64,000 nucleotides of DNA from an uncultured Pelagibacteraceae bacterium. GTDB lineage: Bacteria; Pseudomonadota; Alphaproteobacteria; Pelagibacterales; Pelagibacteraceae. Below, piece by piece: positions 51,949 through 59,520 of this stretch. How positions within the stretch are numbered: position 1 is the stretch's first letter; every line of letters begins with the position of its first letter. The translations under genes and the position numbers were made by a program. A model generated the notes under the pieces. That model worked only from the letters and a program-made list of their open reading frames with translations, did no database searches and was not told where the DNA came from. The stretch covers positions 1 to 64,000 of the forward strand of contig CACBIC010000003.1 of assembly GCA_902539235.1 (NCBI GenBank), in the 5' to 3' direction.

Positions 51949-53355
51949 ATGGACTATATATTTATAGATACTGAAAGTACAGGATCAAGCACAGTTTGGG
52001 ACCACATAACGGAGATTGGAATGATCCGAACTGATTCTAATCTCAACATAAAAGATACTTGGGAAATGAGATGTAGAATTAAGGATGGTGTTGTCCCAAA
52101 TTTGGGCGCCCTCGAGGTCACAAATTTTACTATAAAAGATTTAACTGAGTCAAATTACTCCCATTTACAAATGGTTGAGGCAATAGAAAAAAAATTCAAA
52201 GAATGGGGAAAAGTAATAGTCTTTGCATATAACGGGCAAAATTTTGATTATCCTCTTATTCAAAAGACGATGTACAAGAGTTTAAAACCACCTTATCTTT
52301 TAAATACCGAGGGAAATAAACAAGGTGATATCCTTAATGTTATTAGAGCAGCCAAACTAGTCAACCCTGAAGTAATTGAAACTCCAATATCAGACTCAGG
52401 AAATCCTGTATTTAAATTAGACAAATTGATGAAACACGAGGGTGCACACGGAGCATTAGCAGACAGTCGCGCTATGTTATCTGTTGCACAAAAGGTGTAT
52501 GAAAAATCTAATTCTGTTTGGAAATGTTCTCTTCTTACTCTCAGTCGAGCTGATAGCACTAATGTTATCATTAAAAATAAAATGTTTTGTCAACTGCAGT
52601 GGTTTTATGGACGATTAAGAAAATATTTAGTTCATCATTTTACATTTCATCCAATATTTGAAGCTTGGAGCCAGTGTTGGGATTTGAGGTGGAAGCCCGA
52701 AGATTATTTTGAATTAGACGATGAAAACTTAAAAAAAGCATTAACAAAATCTCCAAAAATTTTACGTAGTTTTAAAACAAATAAAAGTGAAGTTATCCTA
52801 AACTACAAGCACGCTTTAGATGAAAATCCCTATAAAGAAATTGGCATTGAAGAGCTAAAAAGAAGGGTGGAAATTTTAAGCAATAACTTAGAATTTAAAC
52901 AAAGAGTAAATAAAATTCTACAAGAAATTCACGATGAAAAAATCTCACTTGATAAAGAAATTGACAAAAAACTCTATCCAGAAGAAATGCTTTACACTAA
53001 TTTTCCTAAACCAGAGGATAAAAATTTAATGAAGATATTTCATCAATTTAATTGGGAGGATAAAATTGATGTTATTGATAAATTTAAAGAAGAAAGATTT
53101 TCCAGATTAGCCGAAAAATTAATTTATGAGGAAAAACCCGAGGTCCTTCCTGAAAGTACATTAAAAAAAATTAAAAGAGAAATAGCCGAAAGGATTTTTT
53201 CAACAGAAAAACAGAATTGGACAACTTTACCAGAGTTTTATAGGCAAATAGATGAGAAAAGAAGCAAGTACGAAAATGATGAAATAAAAATGAAATTATT
53301 AGATGAATATGACAAATTTGCACAAGCTATAGAGAAAAAATATGAATCTGCATAA
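51949..53355 (+). CDS. Exonuclease I-like DEDDh nuclease
   Basis: 468 residues. IFIDTESTGSS, YNGQNFDYPLIQ and GAHGALADSRAML give the DEDDh set; the order IRTDSNLNIKD ... GALEVTNFTIKDL ... GDILNVIRAAKLVNPE ... FKLDKLMKHEGAHGALAD follows SbcB (exonuclease I), a 3'-5' single-strand exonuclease. The last half (after about 220) is a helical region rich in E/K, corresponding loosely to the ExoI C-terminal domain, with PEDYFELDDENL conserved. 22 bases after rmuC. Confidence 0.85.
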   Translation: MDYIFIDTESTGSSTVWDHITEIGMIRTDSNLNIKDTWEMRCRIKDGVVPNLGALEVTNFTIKDLTESNYSHLQMVEAIEKKFKEWGKVIVFAYNGQNFDYPLIQKTMYKSLKPPYLLNTEGNKQGDILNVIRAAKLVNPEVIETPISDSGNPVFKLDKLMKHEGAHGALADSRAMLSVAQKVYEKSNSVWKCSLLTLSRADSTNVIIKNKMFCQLQWFYGRLRKYLVHHFTFHPIFEAWSQCWDLRWKPEDYFELDDENLKKALTKSPKILRSFKTNKSEVILNYKHALDENPYKEIGIEELKRRVEILSNNLEFKQRVNKILQEIHDEKISLDKEIDKKLYPEEMLYTNFPKPEDKNLMKIFHQFNWEDKIDVIDKFKEERFSRLAEKLIYEEKPEVLPESTLKKIKREIAERIFSTEKQNWTTLPEFYRQIDEKRSKYENDEIKMKLLDEYDKFAQAIEKKYESA

Positions 53356-53432
53356 TAAAAATTATAAACAGGTTTAAAGTTAAATTATTACAGAGGTTGA
53401 CATATTTAAATAAAATAATTATTTAATCATTA

Positions 53433-53801
53433 ATGGCAACCATAAAGTCTACTGACGAAACTTTTGAAAAATTAAAAAAAGAAAATAAAAATCTTTTAAT
53501 AGATTTTTGGGCACCATGGTGTCGATGAGCCCACTCACATCTTGTGGGTGGGCTCATCGATACAAACCCACGTGGTCCATGCGTTCAAATTTCTCCGGTG
53601 TTAGAGCAAATCTCTGAAGAGATGAAAGATGTAACTATTGCTAAACATAACATTGAGGAAGAATTAAATCTCCCTGTTCAATTTTCTGTGAAAAGTATAC
53701 CGACCATGATTCTTTTTTGTAATGGCGAACAAAAAGCTGTTAAAGTAGGTGCATCTAGCAAAGAAGATCTAGTGGAATTTCTTAAAAAAAACAAAATTTA
53801 A
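53433..53801 (+). pseudogene. trxA: Thioredoxin interrupted by a 51-base hairpin insertion
   Basis: Codons 1-30 from the ATG at 53433 end LLIDFWAPWC; the protein resumes at 53574 with GPCVQISPVLEQISEEM and runs to KKNKI. Removing 51 bases (53523-53573) restores WCGPC and a normal 106-residue thioredoxin, in frame. Inside the insert the second codon is TGA. The rest is intact (IPTMILFCNG), so the change is recent, an artefact, or bypassed. Position next to folC, accD and trpABF is the usual alphaproteobacterial trxA locus. It converges on folC with a 4-base overlap. Confidence 0.85.
53519..53563 (+). repeat. 20-bp GC-rich hairpin inserted in trxA
   Basis: Arms at 53519-53538 and 53544-53563 pair over 20 positions (two G-T wobbles) around an ATCTT loop; the tail ACAAACCCACGT completes the insertion. 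GC is far above the rest of the window. The TGA stop is in the left arm. No second copy was seen in the window. Candidates: a palindromic mobile element, a bypass signal like phage T4 gene 60, or an assembly artefact. Confidence 0.8.
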
Positions 53802-55051
53802 TTTTTATTCAAAATATTTGAACAAAAATAAAGACTGCCGAAACAGCAGATAATTTTTTTTTCATTACTACTAATTTTTTTTAACGCTTCTTTAAAATTC
53901 TGTGCTGTCTCAGACTTAATTTTATTGTTATTAGCTATCTTGTTGAGTTCTTTAGCAGAAACTGAACTTTCGTTTTCTATAGGAATGGTAACTATCTTTT
54001 TAAATATACCTTTCAAATTTTTAATAAATAATTCTGGCTCTTTATTCTTAGACATGGCCCAAACACCATATATGGGCAATTTTATCTTTTTAAGATAGTT
54101 GAACAAATTTAACGAGTCCGTGGGTGCATGAGCACCATCTATCATTATCATTTCATTTTTATGCAACATTTTTTTTATGTTACCTTTTTTTAAATAATCA
54201 TATCGACCTGGAAAAGATAGGTTGGGAATAGTTTTTTTTATTACTTTTTTGCTGATATTTAAATCTAAAGCTATTTTGATAGCATGAGCAATATTACTAA
54301 ACATGCCCTCGCTATGTACATTTTTAGCATTAAGCTTTATTTTCGCTGACTTATCTTGGTAAAAATAAAGATTATTTTTTTTTATTAATCTCCAAGAACT
54401 TGGATAATGGATTATACTTTTATTTTTTTTCAAATAAAGTTTAGCCCTCTTTAATACATAGGGGGTTTGTTTTGCTATATATATGTTACTAAAGCTGGAT
54501 AAATACCCTGTATCCTCTTTGATTATTTCACTTAGAGTTTTTTTTTTAAGAAAGTTTTTATGTTGCAGATTAATATTTGTAACGACTTGAGCGAGGGGGA
54601 AAGAAAAGATATTCGAGCAATCATTTTTCCAAAGAGCTCCAGTCTCTATAATAAAGTAATCTACATTTAGTTTAGACGCATTTATTACATAAACCAAAGT
54701 AAGAACTTCGTACACAGTTAAGGGAATTTTTAATTTTTCAATCTTTTTAATAGTCTCTTTAATTTCTCTATAAGATAAATATCCTTTTCCCATATAGTAT
54801 CTATCTCGAATATCAAAAATTGACGGCGAAGTGTAAGTTGACACAGTTTGATTGTTAGCTTCTATGAAATTTTTTAATGACCACAGCGTAGTGAATTTTC
54901 CTGACTCACCAAGTACGCTAATAACGTTATTAAGTTTCCTTTCTGGATTTCCTAATAAATTGAGAGCAAGTTTGATTCTTTTAAGACCAAACTTTACAGA
55001 TTTATTAAATAATTTATGACGCGTTAGATGCTGGTATATCAACTTTGACAT
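53798..55051 (-). CDS. folC: Folylpolyglutamate/dihydrofolate synthase
   Basis: 417 residues of the Mur-ligase fold: LALNLLGNPERKLNNVISVLG, LTVYEVLTLVYVINAS, DYFIIETGALWKNDC, FPGRYDYLKK, MIDGAHAPTDSLNLFNYL and WAMSKNKEPELF. The P-loop is GESGKFTT where most FolC have GTNGKGST, a clear departure. Start at 55051 overlaps accD by 38 bases; no better start lies nearby. It follows the trpFBA-accD order typical of alphaproteobacteria. Confidence 0.88.
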   Translation of the reverse strand: MSKLIYQHLTRHKLFNKSVKFGLKRIKLALNLLGNPERKLNNVISVLGESGKFTTLWSLKNFIEANNQTVSTYTSPSIFDIRDRYYMGKGYLSYREIKETIKKIEKLKIPLTVYEVLTLVYVINASKLNVDYFIIETGALWKNDCSNIFSFPLAQVVTNINLQHKNFLKKKTLSEIIKEDTGYLSSFSNIYIAKQTPYVLKRAKLYLKKNKSIIHYPSSWRLIKKNNLYFYQDKSAKIKLNAKNVHSEGMFSNIAHAIKIALDLNISKKVIKKTIPNLSFPGRYDYLKKGNIKKMLHKNEMIMIDGAHAPTDSLNLFNYLKKIKLPIYGVWAMSKNKEPELFIKNLKGIFKKIVTIPIENESSVSAKELNKIANNNKIKSETAQNFKEALKKISSNEKKIICCFGSLYFCSNILNKN

Positions 55052-55970
55052 TTGATGTTGACTCAGCTTTTGCCTCTTTTTCTGATTTTTTGAGAAGCAC
55101 TCTTATTAGACTTGTAATTCTCTCTCTAATTTCAATTCTTGATTTAAAAACACCATCAATCATACCTAACTCTTGTAAACTTGATGAAACACCGAAGTTT
55201 TCAGGTAGTGCTTGCCCTTTGTTAACAGATGCTGAAACTCTCTTCCCAGCAAAAAGCTGCGATTGGTTACCGGGATTGGTAGAAAATAAAAAATCATTAC
55301 CGTATGTGTTGCAAAACGTTCCGCCGGTAATTTTAGCTTCCAAAATTCCGATTGTGATGATGCCTGCTTTTCTTAATTCTCTCATCGCAAACATTTGCTT
55401 TGGCATTGTGCTGAGTCCGTGGATATTAGTCGCTACCGACATCCCACCGCTTTGATATATTGAGATTACTCCGTCAACTTTTTCATCTAATGCTTTTTGT
55501 ATACCACTTAAGAGTTGCTCATTTTCTCGGGGTGTCATAGCAGATCCGCCGAATGCAAAATTGTAACCAAAAGCAACTATTTTTAATCCATTAACTGTCC
55601 CTAAACCTGCTAGGATCGCTGAGTCTTGATTAGTTTTTTTAACATTAGCATTATATTTATCTATATATTTTGTTTCACCAATTTTGAAATTTAAAGGGTC
55701 TGGGTTAGCAGGAGGGCAAGGTATTCTCTCCCACTCTCCGTCATCAAATAAAAGTTCTGTAAATAAAATTTTTGGATCAAGGTCAAAGTGATGAGTACAT
55801 TCGCAGACATTAAAGTTTTTTTTAAGATCATCTCTTAATTTCATTTGATTGCAACCGGGGCAATTAACCCAAGTACTATTTGCTTGCTCGGCTTTTGAAG
55901 GTCTTTTTCTTTTAAAAGTTTGTTTTGCTTTTTCTACAAAGCTTTGTAATTTTGCTTGAATCCAATTCAT
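55014..55970 (-). CDS. accD: Acetyl-CoA carboxylase carboxyltransferase subunit beta
   Basis: 318 residues. An N-terminal zinc finger has Cys37, Cys40, Cys56 and Cys58: the second knuckle is CEC, one residue shorter than the usual CxxC. The carboxyltransferase core has AFGYNFAFGGSAMTPRENE, ISIYQSGGMSV and GILEAKITGGTFCNTYGN. Combines with AccA to make malonyl-CoA. The Ser/Lys-rich tail is variable. Overlaps trpA by 4 bases. Confidence 0.93.
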   Translation of the reverse strand: MNWIQAKLQSFVEKAKQTFKRKRPSKAEQANSTWVNCPGCNQMKLRDDLKKNFNVCECTHHFDLDPKILFTELLFDDGEWERIPCPPANPDPLNFKIGETKYIDKYNANVKKTNQDSAILAGLGTVNGLKIVAFGYNFAFGGSAMTPRENEQLLSGIQKALDEKVDGVISIYQSGGMSVATNIHGLSTMPKQMFAMRELRKAGIITIGILEAKITGGTFCNTYGNDFLFSTNPGNQSQLFAGKRVSASVNKGQALPENFGVSSSLQELGMIDGVFKSRIEIRERITSLIRVLLKKSEKEAKAESTSNVKVDIPASNAS

Positions 55971-56770
55971 CTCAATTCTTCTACAAAAGTTTTGATTATA
56001 TTTCCAACATTTTTTGGCAATTTAGTGTCATTTAAATTTTTTCCAATGTATTCAACTATACTAGAGCCAACAATAACACCATCACAACCAGTCTGGGTCA
56101 TTTTTTTTGCATCTCCGGGTGTTTTGATGCCGAATCCTGAGCAAACAGGTAAATCGGTATAAGTTTTAATTTTTTTTATCATATTTTTAACGTCTTCTAA
56201 ATTAGCTGATTTAGAGCCTGAGATACCAGAAAAATTTAGACTGTAAACCCAACCAGAAAATAAATTTGATAATTTTTTAAGCCTTTCTTCTTTAGTTGTT
56301 GGAGCCACTAATTTTATCAAAGAAAGATTTTTTTTATTCATCAAGTTTCTAAGCTCATTCTCTTCTCGTAATTCATGTGGTGCATCAACAACTAAACAAC
56401 CATCAGCGTCTACTGAAGCTAAGTCACTCACAAAGTTTTTAATAGGATATTTGAAAATATTAGACATATAGCCCATTAAAATGATGCCAACATCATTGTT
56501 ATAGTTTCTGACAGCTTTTGCCAATTTTATAGTATCTTTTAAAGTAACATTTCTTTGTAAGCAATGATCATGAGCATTTTTAATAATTATTCCTTCACCA
56601 CTTGCCTCCTGTGTAGGAAAACCAATTTCACAAATATTAACTCCAGCATCTATTGATTTCTTGATTATTTCTAATGATTTTTCAAAATTAGGATAACAAG
56701 CAACAAAGTAAGCTATCATTTTTGTTTTTTGTGATTTATTGGAGAAAATCTTTTTAAATCTATTACTCAA
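55967..56770 (-). CDS. trpA: Tryptophan synthase alpha chain, divergent
   Basis: 267 residues. MIAYFVACYPNFEKSL, EIGFPTQEASGEGII, IILMGYMSNIFKY, DGCLVVDAPHEL, YSLNFSGISGSK and PVCSGFGIKTPGDA follow TrpA. The catalytic Glu is present (Glu48), but the second catalytic acid, Asp60 of the standard enzyme in PLADGP, is Glu59 in ASGEG. The standard PFSDP run is also changed. It cleaves indole-3-glycerol phosphate to indole. Overlaps trpB by 8 bases. Confidence 0.9.
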   Translation of the reverse strand: MSNRFKKIFSNKSQKTKMIAYFVACYPNFEKSLEIIKKSIDAGVNICEIGFPTQEASGEGIIIKNAHDHCLQRNVTLKDTIKLAKAVRNYNNDVGIILMGYMSNIFKYPIKNFVSDLASVDADGCLVVDAPHELREENELRNLMNKKNLSLIKLVAPTTKEERLKKLSNLFSGWVYSLNFSGISGSKSANLEDVKNMIKKIKTYTDLPVCSGFGIKTPGDAKKMTQTGCDGVIVGSSIVEYIGKNLNDTKLPKNVGNIIKTFVEELR

Positions 56771-57953
56771 AATCTTTACCTATTAAGCGTTCAATTACAT
56801 CAAGGTCTTTTTCTACTCTTCCACATGCTGTGGCACAGATAATATAGTCCTTAGGTTTACCTTTGGCTCTTTTCAAAGCTTCAGTGACTGCCGCAGCAGG
56901 TTCAAATGAAATTCCTATACCTTCGTTTTGTGCGACAAGCTTATAAGTCTCTAAAAGTTCCTTATCATTTGCAGTGGAGGCTTCTATTGCACCAATATCT
57001 TTAAGATGTGCTAACTGAGGAGATATTCCATAGTACATAATTCCAGCTCCGAGTGAACTTCCGCCAAGTGACTTTGATCCATCATCTGATTGAAGAAATT
57101 TCGTTACCATACCTTGCTGAATTCCTTTTGTACCATTAGTTAGAGCAGCAGTCTCTTCAGCTTCAACAACAACTTTTTTAATTTCAGGCTCATCCAAAAA
57201 TTCAAAAATTGAACCAGTAAAATTACTACCCGCTCCAGCACATGCTATTATTTCATTTGGAAGTTTTCCTTCAAGTTCCATAAACTGCTCTCTCATTTCT
57301 TTTCCAATGATGCTTTGAGCGTATCTTACGATATCAACAAATGGTGAAGAGGAACATGTGGAACCAATTAAATAGTAATAATCTGGATTATTAGACCATT
57401 CTTTTATAGCCGCTGTTATAGCTTCACGAAGTGAGCCTTCAACAATTTTGAGCTTTCCCCCATAATGTTTAGCTTTTATTAAATTTTGATTAACCCGTGC
57501 GCAATCAATTTTTCCCATCACTCCTACTATTGGCATACCAAACTTAGCAGCAGTAGCAGCAGCTGCAGACCAATGTTGACCTGCTCCAGATTCACAAATA
57601 ATTTTTTTCTTACCCATTCTTTTTGCAAGTAAAACTTGAAACAAAGTATTTGTAGGTTTGTGACTACCTGTATGATTTAAATGTTCTTGTTTGAAATAAA
57701 TTTTTGCTCCACCAATTTTATTTGTTATTCGTTCGGCAAAATATATCGGGCTTGGCCTTCCAATCCAATGTTTGCAGTAATAAGCAAATTCATCTAAGAA
57801 TTTTTTATCTTTAATTGCAGCCTCAAAAGCTTTTTTAAGCTCTTCAAGATTATTCATTAAATTCTCTCCAGCTGCTATTCCTCCATATTCACCGAAATAG
57901 CCATCTTTATCAGAACCAGTTTTTAAAGAATTTTTAATTTTTTCTGTGCTCAT
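56763..57953 (-). CDS. trpB: Tryptophan synthase beta chain, divergent
   Basis: 396 residues. PLP lysine in KQEHLNHTGSHKPTNTL, RPSPIYFAERIT, GAGQHWSAAAATAAKFGM, and the phosphate loop CAGAGSNFTG. The C-terminal CATACGRVEKDLDV replaces the usual SGRGDKD, and GSHKPTN the usual GAHKINN, so the pair with TrpA has drifted together. It joins indole and serine. Overlaps trpF by 20 bases. Confidence 0.9.
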   Translation of the reverse strand: MSTEKIKNSLKTGSDKDGYFGEYGGIAAGENLMNNLEELKKAFEAAIKDKKFLDEFAYYCKHWIGRPSPIYFAERITNKIGGAKIYFKQEHLNHTGSHKPTNTLFQVLLAKRMGKKKIICESGAGQHWSAAAATAAKFGMPIVGVMGKIDCARVNQNLIKAKHYGGKLKIVEGSLREAITAAIKEWSNNPDYYYLIGSTCSSSPFVDIVRYAQSIIGKEMREQFMELEGKLPNEIIACAGAGSNFTGSIFEFLDEPEIKKVVVEAEETAALTNGTKGIQQGMVTKFLQSDDGSKSLGGSSLGAGIMYYGISPQLAHLKDIGAIEASTANDKELLETYKLVAQNEGIGISFEPAAAVTEALKRAKGKPKDYIICATACGRVEKDLDVIERLIGKDFE

Positions 57954-58554
57954 TGAATTCTTTGATTTTATTCATAAAACTTTTGATTTTTAAATGATCT
58001 TTTTGTCCTAATTTAGATTCTAAACTAGACGATAAATCAAAAAAGTTAACCCCTAATTTTACAAGGTTTTCAACATTATTTTCACTGATTGAACCAGCTA
58101 AAGCAAATCTATTCCCTTTAGGAAGTTTTGAGATTAAATTTTTAGGAAATTCAAAAGATTTTTCCATCCCAGGAGTATCAAATAAAATTATTTCAGCGCC
58201 ACCAAAATTTTTATAATTATCGATATCTAATTCACCTTTTACCTTAATAGCTTTTATTACTTTTAATCCCATAGATGTGATTTCTTTTACTCTTTCTGGC
58301 TTTTCAGAACCATGAAGTTGTATGTAATCAAAATTTCCTAAAACTGTTTTTTCAATAAACTCATCACTTGGGTTTACGGTTACAGCTACAAACAAGGAAT
58401 TCTTTTTTTTATAAGATTTTAATTTTTGGACTTCTTGTAAATTCAAGTTTCTTGGGGATTTTTTGTAAAATACAAAACCTAAAAAATTTACTCCAAGGTC
58501 AATACAAATTTGAACATCTCTGGCAGGATGTAAGCCACAAATTTTTAATTTCAT
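57934..58554 (-). CDS. trpF: Phosphoribosylanthranilate isomerase
   Basis: 206 residues, TIM barrel. KLKICGLHPARDVQICID (catalytic Cys in KICGL), LGFVFYKKSPRNL, YIQLHGSEKPERV, ILFDTPGMEKSFEF with the catalytic Asp, and LAGSISENNVENL. Third-from-last step of tryptophan synthesis. Only trpF, B and A are here; trpE, D and C are not in the window, the split common in alphaproteobacteria. Confidence 0.93.
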   Translation of the reverse strand: MKLKICGLHPARDVQICIDLGVNFLGFVFYKKSPRNLNLQEVQKLKSYKKKNSLFVAVTVNPSDEFIEKTVLGNFDYIQLHGSEKPERVKEITSMGLKVIKAIKVKGELDIDNYKNFGGAEIILFDTPGMEKSFEFPKNLISKLPKGNRFALAGSISENNVENLVKLGVNFFDLSSSLESKLGQKDHLKIKSFMNKIKEFNEHRKN

Positions 58555-58555
58555 A

Positions 58556-59233
58556 TTAATTTAATTCTTTTATAAGTCTTTGAATATTTTTTTTAAGCGA
58601 GCCATTAATAAGACTGCGCCCCATAACTAAAGCGCTTGCCCCATTTTTAAAAGCTTGCTTGGGAGTCATCACTCTCTTTTGATCTCCCTTGCTATCTCCA
58701 GATAATCTTATCCCTGGAGTAATTATTTCCTTTTTAAAAAATTTTTTTACAATTTTTATTTCATGAGGGCTACAAACTATTGCATCTAATTTTGCTTTAG
58801 ACGCTAATTTAGCTTGAGTTGATACTATTTTTTTTACATCTCTATTGTATCCAATCTCTTTCAAAGATTTGTTATTAAGCGAAGTAAGTATACTGACTCC
58901 AACTAGTTTTGTAGTTTTGCCTGAAACTTTTTTAGCAGCTCTTAAAGATTCTAAACCTGCACTTATATGAATAGTAATATAATTAAATTTTAAATCTTTA
59001 ACTGCTCTCATAGCTGAAGCACAAGTGTTAGGAATATCTGACCACTTATAGTCACCCCATGTAGTTTTGTTTTTGAGATTTGATACAAATTTTCTCCCAT
59101 TTTTTGAATTTAAGAATTCTAAACCAAATTTATATCCAAAAGGCAGCTTTGAATTTTTTGTCTCTTTAATTATTTTTTTAACTTTATTAAGGTTAGTGGT
59201 ATCACAGGCAATAAAGATTTTTGGTTTTTTCAT
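58556..59233 (-). CDS. pyrF: Orotidine 5'-phosphate decarboxylase
   Basis: 225 residues. FIACDTTNLNKVKKI, YKFGLEFLN, and GDYKWSDIPNT, the DxKxxDIPNT catalytic motif (Asp-Lys-Asp), with LDAIVCSPHEI, ITPGIRL and VMGRSLIN. It makes UMP. The gene starts within 4 bases of the ihfB end and precedes trpF by 1 base. Confidence 0.94.
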   Translation of the reverse strand: MKKPKIFIACDTTNLNKVKKIIKETKNSKLPFGYKFGLEFLNSKNGRKFVSNLKNKTTWGDYKWSDIPNTCASAMRAVKDLKFNYITIHISAGLESLRAAKKVSGKTTKLVGVSILTSLNNKSLKEIGYNRDVKKIVSTQAKLASKAKLDAIVCSPHEIKIVKKFFKKEIITPGIRLSGDSKGDQKRVMTPKQAFKNGASALVMGRSLINGSLKKNIQRLIKELN

Positions 59234-59511
59234 TTGTTAATCAATTTTAAAAGTTTTTTACTTGCTCTAAATCTTACTTTATTTTTTTCTGGAACATAAA
59301 TTATTTCTGCTGTTTTAGGGTTTCTCGCTGAGTACTTGGCTTTTATTCTTTTAATAAAAAAAGTTCCCCATCCATTTATCCGGACAGTTTTTCGATCTAA
59401 TAGAGCTTTTTTAATTCCGTTACAGAAGATATCTAAGATATTTTCAATTTCAAGTTGGTTGAGTTGTGGGTTTTTTTCTTTAAGTTGTTTGATGAGTAAG
59501 GGTCTTGACAA
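59230..59511 (-). CDS. ihfB: IHF/HU-family DNA-binding protein, beta-type
   Basis: 93 residues. MSRPLLIKQLKEKNPQL, VRINGWGTFFIKRIKAKYSARNPKT (in parts GWGTFFIKR and ARNPKT) and VRFRASKKLLKLI. ARNPKT is the DNA-intercalating proline arm. Location downstream of rpsA is conserved for ihfB in proteobacteria. It bends DNA. Confidence 0.93.
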   Translation of the reverse strand: MSRPLLIKQLKEKNPQLNQLEIENILDIFCNGIKKALLDRKTVRINGWGTFFIKRIKAKYSARNPKTAEIIYVPEKNKVRFRASKKLLKLINK

Positions 59512-59520
59512 TTATTTTTC

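Noticed and set aside
53523-53576. Selenocysteine reading of the TGA in trxA with the hairpin as SECIS
   Set aside because: The TGA is inside the stem and is followed by 15 codons before the second catalytic Cys, so readthrough would put about 17 extra residues in the active-site loop. No selenocysteine genes are in the window.
53544-53801. Separate gene starting at the GTG at 53544
   Set aside because: It is the 3' part of thioredoxin without its first strands and first catalytic Cys; the GTG is the start of the hairpin's right arm, with no ribosome site.
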